A stretch of 5,767 nt of DNA from NCBI GenBank assembly GCA_934467435.1, contig CAKSLR010000081.1:1-5767 (forward strand), in the 5' to 3' direction. The notes below the pieces were generated by a model, which saw only the letters and a program-made list of their open reading frames with translations, had not been told where the DNA came from and ran no database searches. Positions 1 to 4,984 of this stretch are shown here, one piece after another. Numbering within the stretch: the stretch's first letter is position 1; every line of letters begins with the position of its first letter. A program made the position numbers and the translations under genes. The DNA is from an uncultured Eubacteriales bacterium (GTDB lineage Bacteria > Bacillota > Clostridia > Oscillospirales > CAG-272).

Positions 1-720
1 CTCGATGGTGGTGCCGGTTTCGGAGAAATCGAAAATGCCGCATTCGGTTGCGGAGAAGTAGGAATCGAGGATCGTGGCGTCATCCGCACCGAACGAGAGC
101 GCGGTCTTGCCGGTCACGCGGCAATCGGAAATCGTCAGTCCCGTGGTTTTGGCATCGACCGAAAGGGCAGTTTCGTCCCCGATGATTTCCACACCGGAGA
201 AGGTGATGCCGGCACAGCCAAGCACCCGCACCGAACCGACCAGAGTGATATTTTGGATGGTAACACGGCTGCCGCCGATGACGGTCAAACCATCGGGAAT
301 CAGCAGAACGGCACCGTTGCCGTCATAAGTCTGGTGGCTGGCAAGCTGAAGTTTCACTTCTCCGTCCGCCCGGTAGGTCTTGCCTGCCACGTGGTCATCG
401 GAACGGAAAAAACTTTTGGCGCTGACCGTTTCGGCATTGGCTTCGTCATAAGTGCGGGGGTTGAGCGCCGCGCTGCCTTCCGCCAGTTTTGCACCGGCAA
501 TTGCGAGGGCATCGCCTTCCCCGAACACGGCGTCGGCAGGCGCGGGCTGGTCGCCCCCACTGCCGGTGGTAGTGCCGGAAGTCCCCTGGGTGCCGGTTGT
601 GCCCTTGGTTTCATCGGGGCCCGGCGTCGGTACGTCGCCCGGGCAGGCGGCAAGGAACAACAGACAGAAAAGCAGGAAAAGGCAGAGCAGGGAACAGAGT
701 GTGGAACGGTGTTTTTTCAT
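1..720 (-). CDS. Secreted lipoprotein with beta-helix-like repeats (partial, C-terminal part beyond the left edge)
   Basis: The frame is open from base 720 to base 1 with no stop, giving 240 N-terminal residues. Residues 1-25 are a lipoprotein signal peptide: basic start (MKKHR), a Leu/Phe/Cys-rich hydrophobic core, then lipobox LAAC with the lipidated cysteine at residue 26. A Pro/Thr/Gly-rich spacer follows (about 27-62), typical of a tether holding a domain away from the membrane. From about residue 135, short strands rich in V, I, L and T recur every 20-24 residues (such as VTIQNITLVG, ITFSGVEIIG, LTISDCRVTG, ATILDSYFSA), the pattern of a right-handed parallel beta-helix of the pectin-lyase type. 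An AAAAGGAG at 735-728 lies 7 bases before the ATG at 720 but only 4 before an adjacent in-frame ATG at 723, so 720 is preferred. I infer a surface-anchored polysaccharide-binding, lyase or adhesin-like role. No catalytic residues are visible in this portion, so the activity is unknown. Confidence 0.85.
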   Translation of the reverse strand, partial: MKKHRSTLCSLLCLFLLFCLLFLAACPGDVPTPGPDETKGTTGTQGTSGTTTGSGGDQPAPADAVFGEGDALAIAGAKLAEGSAALNPRTYDEANAETVSAKSFFRSDDHVAGKTYRADGEVKLQLASHQTYDGNGAVLLIPDGLTVIGGSRVTIQNITLVGSVRVLGCAGITFSGVEIIGDETALSVDAKTTGLTISDCRVTGKTALSFGADDATILDSYFSATECGIFDFSETGTTIE

Positions 721-767
721 CATCGGACTCCTTTTTCGTGTGGTAAAATGGCGCGGGAATCACAGTT

Positions 768-796
768 AGAATACCATGAATCCACAGGGTTTTCCA
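768..796 (-). promoter_or_regulatory. Candidate promoter for the lipoprotein gene
   Basis: On the minus strand, TGGAAA (796-791) is followed after 17 bases by TATTCT (773-768), which carries an extended TG motif (TGG just upstream). Each hexamer matches consensus at 4 of 6 positions. Transcription would start near 761, giving a leader of about 40 bases. The position is sensible and it lies downstream of the minus-facing terminator at 852-882, but the match is weak. Confidence 0.3.
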
Positions 797-851
797 TGTG
801 TTTTTCGGCAAAAAATATGGAGATTCTGTCATTTCACGGTCAGTATAACAT

Positions 852-882
852 AAAAAAGCCCCGTGCGGGGCGGTCACGGGGG
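852..882 (-). terminator. Minus-facing intrinsic terminator without an obvious gene
   Basis: Read on the minus strand, a GC hairpin GCCCC-GCAC-GGGGC (871-858) runs directly into six Ts (857-852). A second pairing uses the same 3' arm: CCCCGTG (881-875) with CACGGGG (865-859), seven base pairs with a nine-base loop, again followed by the T run. The plus-strand sequence has no comparable tail directly after the stem, so it terminates minus-strand transcription. The nearest minus gene upstream ends at 1722 and has its own terminator, so this element is either a barrier protecting the lipoprotein gene or the end of an unseen short transcript. Confidence 0.6.
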
Positions 883-904
883 AACTTCTTTCTTTTTGGC
901 GAGT

Positions 905-918
905 ATTTCATATGAAAT
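905..918. promoter_or_regulatory. Perfect 14-bp palindrome, candidate operator
   Basis: ATTTCATATGAAAT is a perfect inverted repeat in the divergent intergenic region, ending 28 bases before the -35 box of the HAD-gene promoter. Such palindromes often bind dimeric repressors. There is no second copy in the window and no identified regulator, so the role is a guess. Confidence 0.25.
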
Positions 919-946
919 GGCGAAATATCCTGCCGCCGGGTGGGGA

Positions 947-975
947 TTGACAGATGCGGCAGGCTGTGGTACAAT
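947..975 (+). promoter_or_regulatory. Sigma-A-type promoter of the HAD phosphatase gene
   Basis: A perfect -35 TTGACA (947-952), a 17-base spacer and a -10 TACAAT (970-975, 5 of 6 consensus). This is the best promoter in the window. The expected start of transcription, near 982, falls within the ribosome binding site (AAGGAAGGA, about 979-987), so the 5' leader would be only about 15 bases. Confidence 0.8.
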
Positions 976-996
976 GAAAAGGAAGGATGTGATGAT

Positions 997-1695
997 ATGA
1001 TACAGGCTGTTTTGTGGGATATGGACGGAACGCTGCTGGATTTTCTGGCAGCAGAGAAAAACGCCATCCGCGCCTGCCTTGCGCGGCATGGTGGTTATGC
1101 GTGTACCGATGCGCAGATTGCCCGGTATTCCGCCATCAATACAAAGTACTGGAAACGCCTGGAGCGCGGAGAGCTGACCAAACCCGAGGTGCTGCGTGGA
1201 CGGTTTGAAGAATTTTTCGGGGAAGAGGGCTTTGCGGTCGATATCGACGCCTTCAACCGGGATTATCAGTTGGCGCTGGGGGATACCATTGTGTTTTTTG
1301 ACCGGGCGGATGAACTGCTCGCCCGCCTGAAGCCGCTTTGCCGGCAGTATCTGGTCACCAACGGCACTCGCACGGCGCAGGAGAAAAAACTCGCACGCTC
1401 GGGCATCGGCGCGCTGGTGGACGGTGTGTTTATCTCGGATGTGGTGGGGGCGGAAAAGCCGAGCGCCGCTTTTTTTGACCGCGTGTTTGCCGAGATTCCG
1501 GAGGGGCGGGCGGAAACGATCATCGTTGGCGACTCTCTGACCAGCGATATCCGCGGCGGCGTGACGGCGGGCATCCGTACCTGCTTTTATAACCCCCGGG
1601 GGATGAGGAACGACAGCGGCATCCCCGTGACGTGGGAAATCCGCAATCTTTGGGAAGTCGAGCGCATTTTGCAAACGGAAAACGGGCAGAAGTAA
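997..1695 (+). CDS. HAD-superfamily hydrolase, YjjG/YfnB-type nucleotide 5'-phosphatase
   Basis: A cytoplasmic protein of 232 residues, normal for this family. All four HAD motifs are visible: motif I DMDGT at residues 8-12 (nucleophile D8, general acid D10), motif II VTNG with T121, motif III lysine K154 in EKPS, and motif IV GDS...D with D179 and D184 to bind magnesium. The alpha-helical cap between motifs I and II (about 15-95) contains INTKYWKRLERGEL and a following EVLRGRFEEFF, which resemble the cap of the YjjG/YfnB branch. Known members remove phosphate from (mostly non-canonical) pyrimidine nucleoside monophosphates; that substrate is inferred from resemblance and other small phosphate esters are possible. 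The start at 997 follows AGGA (984-987) by nine bases. It is monocistronic, with its own promoter and a terminator overlapping its stop codon. Confidence 0.9.
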   Translation: MIQAVLWDMDGTLLDFLAAEKNAIRACLARHGGYACTDAQIARYSAINTKYWKRLERGELTKPEVLRGRFEEFFGEEGFAVDIDAFNRDYQLALGDTIVFFDRADELLARLKPLCRQYLVTNGTRTAQEKKLARSGIGALVDGVFISDVVGAEKPSAAFFDRVFAEIPEGRAETIIVGDSLTSDIRGGVTAGIRTCFYNPRGMRNDSGIPVTWEIRNLWEVERILQTENGQK

Positions 1696-1709
1696 CCTTC
1701 TGCCCGTTT
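1680..1709. terminator. Shared bidirectional terminator of convergent genes
   Basis: AAACGGGCAGAAG (1680-1692) pairs perfectly with CTTCTGCCCGTTT (1697-1709), 13 base pairs with a four-base loop TAAC. A T-rich tail follows in both directions (GCTTTT on plus; TTTCCGTTT on minus). The left arm encodes the last residues of the HAD protein and its stop codon starts the loop. The lipid kinase gene ends at 1722, only 26 bases from the HAD stop, so one hairpin serves both. Confidence 0.85.
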
Positions 1710-1721
1710 GCTTTTCCATCT

Positions 1722-2603
1722 TTATACGGGTTCCGCAACCTTGGCGGGAACCCCTGCCCGTACCGTGTAAGACGTAACGCCGAGAATGGTCTCGCCATCC
1801 ACCTGCAAGGCGGTCGGATGGTCAAACGCCACGGTAATCTCGTGCCCTTCCCGCACCTCCACCATCTCCTTGTGGGCAATGTGCTTTCCTTCAAAAATCG
1901 AGGGGAACACCGCAAGGGTCTTCAGTTTGCCGCTGCCGTACATCACAACGCTGGTCACTTTGCCGTCTGCGGATTTTCTGTCCTGCCCCGGTGCCACCAT
2001 CATGCCGCCGCCGTAGTAGCGCCCTTTCATGGTGGGGGCAAGCCAGACGCGGCGATAGGTGCGGCTTTCACCGTCCACCGTGATGGTGGCGTTCACCGGG
2101 TGATAATGGAACAAAAGCCCCTTGATGGCAATGGCGGTATAGTTGACCGGCTTGCCGGGGTTCTTTGCCTGTATGGCGTCCCCTGCCTCGCAGCAGTACC
2201 CGTCAATGCCGTAGCCGATGCCGTTGATGAAACGGTAGGTCTTTTCGTTGACCGTCACCGTCGGCAGGTTTTCCAAGTATTCGTTGATCTGTACCGGGCC
2301 GAGTTTGCCTGCGCCCGCTACATCGTGAAGAAAATCGTTGCCACTGCCGGCGCCGTACAGATAAAGCGCATGGCTCACGTGATAATCCCCCAGCAGGTTG
2401 ATGAACCGATTCAGCGTTCCGTCGCCGCCTGCCAGATAAATCTGATCTTCCTCGGGCAGCGCATCGATCATAGCAGGAACATCTTCGATCTCCAGAATGT
2501 TATGAAACGTGCTGGCCTGATCCGCCAGTAAATTTTTCAGTTCCGCGGTTTTGTTCAGTCCCTGACCGTTGGAGGCTTTGGGGTTATATAGAATGTGAAT
2601 CAT
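1722..2603 (-). CDS. Diacylglycerol kinase-family lipid kinase (DgkB/YegS-like)
   Basis: A soluble 293-residue protein, the usual length for the DAGK_cat family of lipid kinases. The nucleotide-binding signature GGDGT is at residues 59-63, followed by LNRFIN. A second loop, GAGSGNDF, spans 84-91, and FINGIGYGIDG spans 125-135. The C-terminal beta-sandwich has GGGMMVAPGQDRKSADG (198-214) and a late DGE (269-271), all hallmarks of the family. Members transfer phosphate from ATP to diacylglycerol or related lipids at the inner membrane face, recycling diacylglycerol to phosphatidate. The exact lipid here is not determined by sequence. The common Glu after the GGDGTxN motif is Arg in this protein (R66). 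AAGGAG (2615-2610) lies six bases before the ATG. It is monocistronic, convergent with the HAD gene and divergent from the tRNA. Confidence 0.9.
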   Translation of the reverse strand: MIHILYNPKASNGQGLNKTAELKNLLADQASTFHNILEIEDVPAMIDALPEEDQIYLAGGDGTLNRFINLLGDYHVSHALYLYGAGSGNDFLHDVAGAGKLGPVQINEYLENLPTVTVNEKTYRFINGIGYGIDGYCCEAGDAIQAKNPGKPVNYTAIAIKGLLFHYHPVNATITVDGESRTYRRVWLAPTMKGRYYGGGMMVAPGQDRKSADGKVTSVVMYGSGKLKTLAVFPSIFEGKHIAHKEMVEVREGHEITVAFDHPTALQVDGETILGVTSYTVRAGVPAKVAEPV

Positions 2604-2656
2604 GTTTTTCTCCTTGCCGTTTGTGTTTGACGCCCGGAAACAACCGCGCCCGTCCC

Positions 2657-2685
2657 ATTATACAACATCTTTTAGCAAAAAGCAA
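2657..2685 (-). promoter_or_regulatory. Promoter of the lipid kinase gene
   Basis: On the minus strand a perfect -10 TATAAT (2662-2657) is preceded by a 17-base AT-rich spacer and a weak -35 TTGCTT (2685-2680). Transcription would start near 2650, leaving a leader of about 45 bases before the start codon. Confidence 0.6.
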
Positions 2686-2728
2686 ATGTTTTTGACATAT
2701 TTTATCGGGATCATTTGGGTTCGGCGAG

Positions 2729-2785
2729 AATTTTTTTATTTTTTTCGAAAAACCCCTTCCATTTTCGGAAAGAGTGTGCTATACT
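2729..2785 (+). promoter_or_regulatory. Promoter of the tRNA-Gly gene with upstream AT-rich element
   Basis: TATACT (2780-2785) carries an extended -10 TGC immediately upstream (2777-2779), while the -35 region (about 2757-2762, TTCCAT) is poor. An A/T tract with the palindrome TTTTTCGAAAAA (2741-2752) covers about -40 to -63 relative to a start near 2792, where UP elements of stable-RNA promoters sit. The 5' leader before the tRNA would be about five bases. Confidence 0.6.
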
Positions 2786-2796
2786 AAGTGCGTCCT

Positions 2797-2870
2797 GCAG
2801 ATGTAACTCAATGGTAGAGTGTCCGCTTCCCAAGCCGAATACGCGGGTTCGATTCCCGTCATCTGCTCCA
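2797..2870 (+). tRNA. tRNA-Gly, anticodon CCC
   Basis: The 74-base sequence folds as a full cloverleaf. Acceptor GCAGATG pairs perfectly with CATCTGC. The D stem is ACTC/GAGT with loop AATGGTA. The anticodon loop is TTCCCAA, with anticodon CCC at 2829-2831, reading GGG glycine codons. The variable region is four bases (ATAC). The T arm is GCGGG-TTCGATT-CCCGT. The discriminator is T (U73), usual for bacterial glycine tRNAs, and the CCA end is encoded (2868-2870). The anticodon stem TCCGC/GCCGA has an internal C-C mismatch (positions 29 and 41), which is unusual. It has its own promoter and terminator and no partner tRNA. Confidence 0.93.
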
Positions 2871-2878
2871 AAAAAGAA

Positions 2879-2907
2879 CCCCCCGGCTTCGCCAGGGGGC
2901 TTTTTTT
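2879..2907 (+). terminator. Rho-independent terminator of the tRNA gene
   Basis: CCCCC (2879-2883) pairs with GGGGG (2895-2899) and GGC with GCC around loop TTC, with a single C-A mismatch between the two helices; C and seven Ts (2901-2907) follow. It begins eight bases after the tRNA CCA end, so it ends the single-gene tRNA transcript. Confidence 0.88.
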
Positions 2908-3073
2908 CGAAGAAACGAAGGGAATCGAAAACCGGATCAGAAAACAACCCGCCGGACTGGTTTCCCGGCGTGGGAGATTCCCGTCCCCTCCGGGGCGTGA
3001 CGTTCTGTGGCGGCCGCCGGACGCGGCGCGCACCGATCCGGCAAAAAACTCCGCATTTGCGGCAGGAAAGACC
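2908..3073. other. GC-rich non-coding stretch between tRNA terminator and glycosidase promoter
   Basis: I see no convincing gene here; the frames open through it are low-complexity and lack a well-spaced ribosome binding site. It holds several small inverted repeats, for example CGCCGG/CCGGCG (about 2950-2971), CCCC-TCC-GGGG (about 2986-2996) and CCGCATTTGCGG (about 3051-3062), none followed by a T run. Two 10-base echoes of the tRNA T arm also lie here. Confidence 0.4.
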
Positions 3074-3103
3074 ATGATACTTCCGGGGGTGACCCTGTAT
3101 AAA
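3074..3103 (+). promoter_or_regulatory. Candidate promoter of the GH123-like gene
   Basis: TATAAA (3098-3103) is a good -10 box within an otherwise GC-rich stretch. ATGATA (3074-3079) lies 18 bases upstream and matches the -35 consensus at 4 of 6 positions. The start of transcription would be near 3110, giving a leader of about 30 bases that contains two ribosome-binding-like motifs. Confidence 0.45.
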
Positions 3104-3143
3104 AGCCGCGCGCGGCAAAACGGAGGACATAAGGAGCATGGCA

Positions 3144-4856
3144 ATGAACGGAGAATTATTACAGACCATCCCGCTGCATTCCCTTTACAAACTGTTTCCC
3201 GAGACGGAACCGAGCGACGGTTTCCGCGATCACTTTTCCGCCCTGCAGAACGAACCGCTTTCGTTTCAGGTGGCGTACCGGCTGCGCCGGGACGCGGCGG
3301 CGATGAAACTGCCGGTTTATGTGCGGGTGGAGACCGATCTGCCGGTGGAGTTATACCATGTCGGCTTTGTGCCGGTGGCACATACGGAAACGGAGGGGCT
3401 TGCCGACCGTTACCGCCCCGGACTGTTCCCTGACCCGCTGTTTCCGAAAGCGGTGAATCCGCCCCTGCGGAAACTTGCCCCGTTCCCGATGCTCGTGGAG
3501 GATGGGGAGCGCACAACACTGCATGCTGCGCGGGACTGCTACCGCGCCGTCTGGCTGACGGTTGGCGGCAAAAAAGCGGTTATGCCGGCGGGCGACCATA
3601 CCGTGACGGTGGTGTTCTTTTCTGCCGAGGACGGGAGCGAGATCGGGCGCGCTTCGGTAACGGTGCGCGTAGTGCCCGCCATGCTGCCGAAGGAAAAACT
3701 GATTTACACCAATTGGGTGCACTGTGACTGCATTGCCGATGTGCACGGCGTGCCGGTCTTTTCCGACCGCTTTTTTGAAATTTTTGCGCATTACATCCGC
3801 CTTGCCGCCAAAAACGGCATGAACACGCTCCTCACCCCCTGCTTTACTCCCCCGCTCGATACTCCCATCGGGGAAGAGCGCATGACGGTGCAACTCGTCG
3901 GGGTGACGGTGGCGGACGGCGGCTATCACTTTGATTTCTCTCTGCTCGACCGTTTTATTTCGGTCGCGCGGCGCTGCGGCATCCGCTATTTTGAGCATGC
4001 CCACCTCTTTACCCAGTGGGGGGCGACTTGCGCCCCGAAGATTGTTGCGCGGGTGCGGGGCAGGGAAAAAACCATTTTCGGCTGGCATACCCCGGTCGCG
4101 GAAGGGAAGTACGAGAAATTTCTCCGCTCCTACATCCCCGCGCTGCTTGCCCACCTGCGGGAGCAGGGGCTGGACCGCCAATTCCTTTTCCATATTTCCG
4201 ATGAACCGTCCTCCGAGCATATGGAGGCTTACCGGCGGGCGCGTGCGGCACTGGGCGATATGCTGAAGGGCTATACCGTCATGGATGCGGTCTTTAATTA
4301 TGAGCCGTATGCCATCGGGCTGGTCGAGACCCCCATCGCGGTGACCTCGGGCGCGGCGGAATACCGGGGGCGCTGCCCGCGCTTTTTCTGTTACTATACC
4401 GGCGGGCAGTGCGAGAAAGGAATGTCCAACCGTTTTTTGGTCGCCTCTGCCGAGCGGAACCGCATGCTTGGCGTGCAGATGTACGCCATGGGCGCGGACG
4501 GCTTTTTGCAGTGGGCATACAATTATTACTATGATTTCCTCAGCCAGGGGTTGTTTTACCCGTTGACCGAGCCGGACGGTTATCTCGGCAGGGGTCCCGG
4601 CACGTCTTATATGGTCTACCCGTTGCCGGACGGCAAGGTGCTGGAATCCATCCGCCAAAAGGTATTCTGTGAGGGGCTGAACGATCACCGCGCCCTTTGC
4701 CGGCTGGCGCAGCTGCGCGGCAAGCGGTTCGTTTCCTCCCTGCTGCGGGAATGGTACGGCGAGGTGGATTTCTACACCCCCGCCGGCAGTGCCGCCAAAT
4801 TGCTTGCCTTCCGGGATCGGGTGAATGATCTGATTGCGGAAAGCGTAACCGCATAA
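3144..4856 (+). CDS. DUF4091 / GH123-like putative glycoside hydrolase, cytoplasmic
   Basis: A 570-residue protein with no signal peptide or membrane segment. The N-terminal 180 or so residues, including NEPLSFQ (36-42), look like the beta-sandwich that precedes the barrel in DUF4091 proteins. The barrel part starts near TNWVHCDC (189-196) and continues through YFEHAHLFTQWGA, HISDEP with the acidic pair D353/E354, SNRF (428-431), FLQWAYNYY (about 454-462) and EGLNDHRAL (510-518). In characterised GH123 beta-N-acetylgalactosaminidases a neighbouring Asp-Glu pair drives substrate-assisted hydrolysis, so the DE here is the likely catalytic centre; the substrate is unknown. Start choice: AAGGAG (3131-3136) sits one base before an ATG at 3138 but seven before the in-frame ATG at 3144, so 3144 is preferred; a GGAGG at 3122-3126 would be 11 bases from 3138. 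Being intracellular, it would act on imported or endogenous sugars. It is monocistronic. Confidence 0.82.
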   Translation: MNGELLQTIPLHSLYKLFPETEPSDGFRDHFSALQNEPLSFQVAYRLRRDAAAMKLPVYVRVETDLPVELYHVGFVPVAHTETEGLADRYRPGLFPDPLFPKAVNPPLRKLAPFPMLVEDGERTTLHAARDCYRAVWLTVGGKKAVMPAGDHTVTVVFFSAEDGSEIGRASVTVRVVPAMLPKEKLIYTNWVHCDCIADVHGVPVFSDRFFEIFAHYIRLAAKNGMNTLLTPCFTPPLDTPIGEERMTVQLVGVTVADGGYHFDFSLLDRFISVARRCGIRYFEHAHLFTQWGATCAPKIVARVRGREKTIFGWHTPVAEGKYEKFLRSYIPALLAHLREQGLDRQFLFHISDEPSSEHMEAYRRARAALGDMLKGYTVMDAVFNYEPYAIGLVETPIAVTSGAAEYRGRCPRFFCYYTGGQCEKGMSNRFLVASAERNRMLGVQMYAMGADGFLQWAYNYYYDFLSQGLFYPLTEPDGYLGRGPGTSYMVYPLPDGKVLESIRQKVFCEGLNDHRALCRLAQLRGKRFVSSLLREWYGEVDFYTPAGSAAKLLAFRDRVNDLIAESVTA

Positions 4857-4908
4857 GAAAAGAGCCGCGTATCTGCCGCCACCGGGCGGCAGATACGCGG
4901 CTCTTTTC
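4857..4908. terminator. 24-bp perfect hairpin, bidirectional terminator
   Basis: The left arm 4857-4880 and right arm 4885-4908 are perfect reverse complements over 24 bases, with a four-base loop ACCG. The outer part of each arm is GAAAAG/CTTTTC, so each strand ends the stem in a CTTTTC run. It begins right after the stop codon of the GH123-like gene and lies 76 bases from the stop of the convergent AraC-type gene, so it can serve both. Confidence 0.8.
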
Positions 4909-4984
4909 GTAGAAAACTTCTTTCGATCCGGAATCCACTACTCAACCGCCAAGGTCGCGAAAGCTCCCCGCCTCTATCCGGATC

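Noticed and set aside
842..847. TATACT on the minus strand as a -10 box for the lipoprotein gene
   Set aside because: The -35 position falls in the terminator stem (CCCCGC), with no resemblance to consensus and no TG extension.
874..1719. Minus-strand 281-codon frame opposite the HAD gene
   Set aside because: Antisense to a gene with all four catalytic motifs and a near-consensus promoter; it is a composition artefact.
1632..2531. Plus-strand 299-codon frame opposite the lipid kinase gene
   Set aside because: Lies antisense to a protein with all family motifs, crosses the shared terminator, and has no domain or good ribosome binding site.
2819..3433. Plus-strand frame running from inside the tRNA into the GH123-like gene
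   Set aside because: It starts inside the tRNA, crosses its terminator, and overlaps a much better supported gene in another frame.
3351..4688. Long minus-strand reading frame (445 codons) antisense to the GH123-like gene
   Set aside because: It is antisense to a gene with clear family motifs, has His/Arg/Pro-rich composition typical of GC-rich shadow frames, and shows no recognisable domain.
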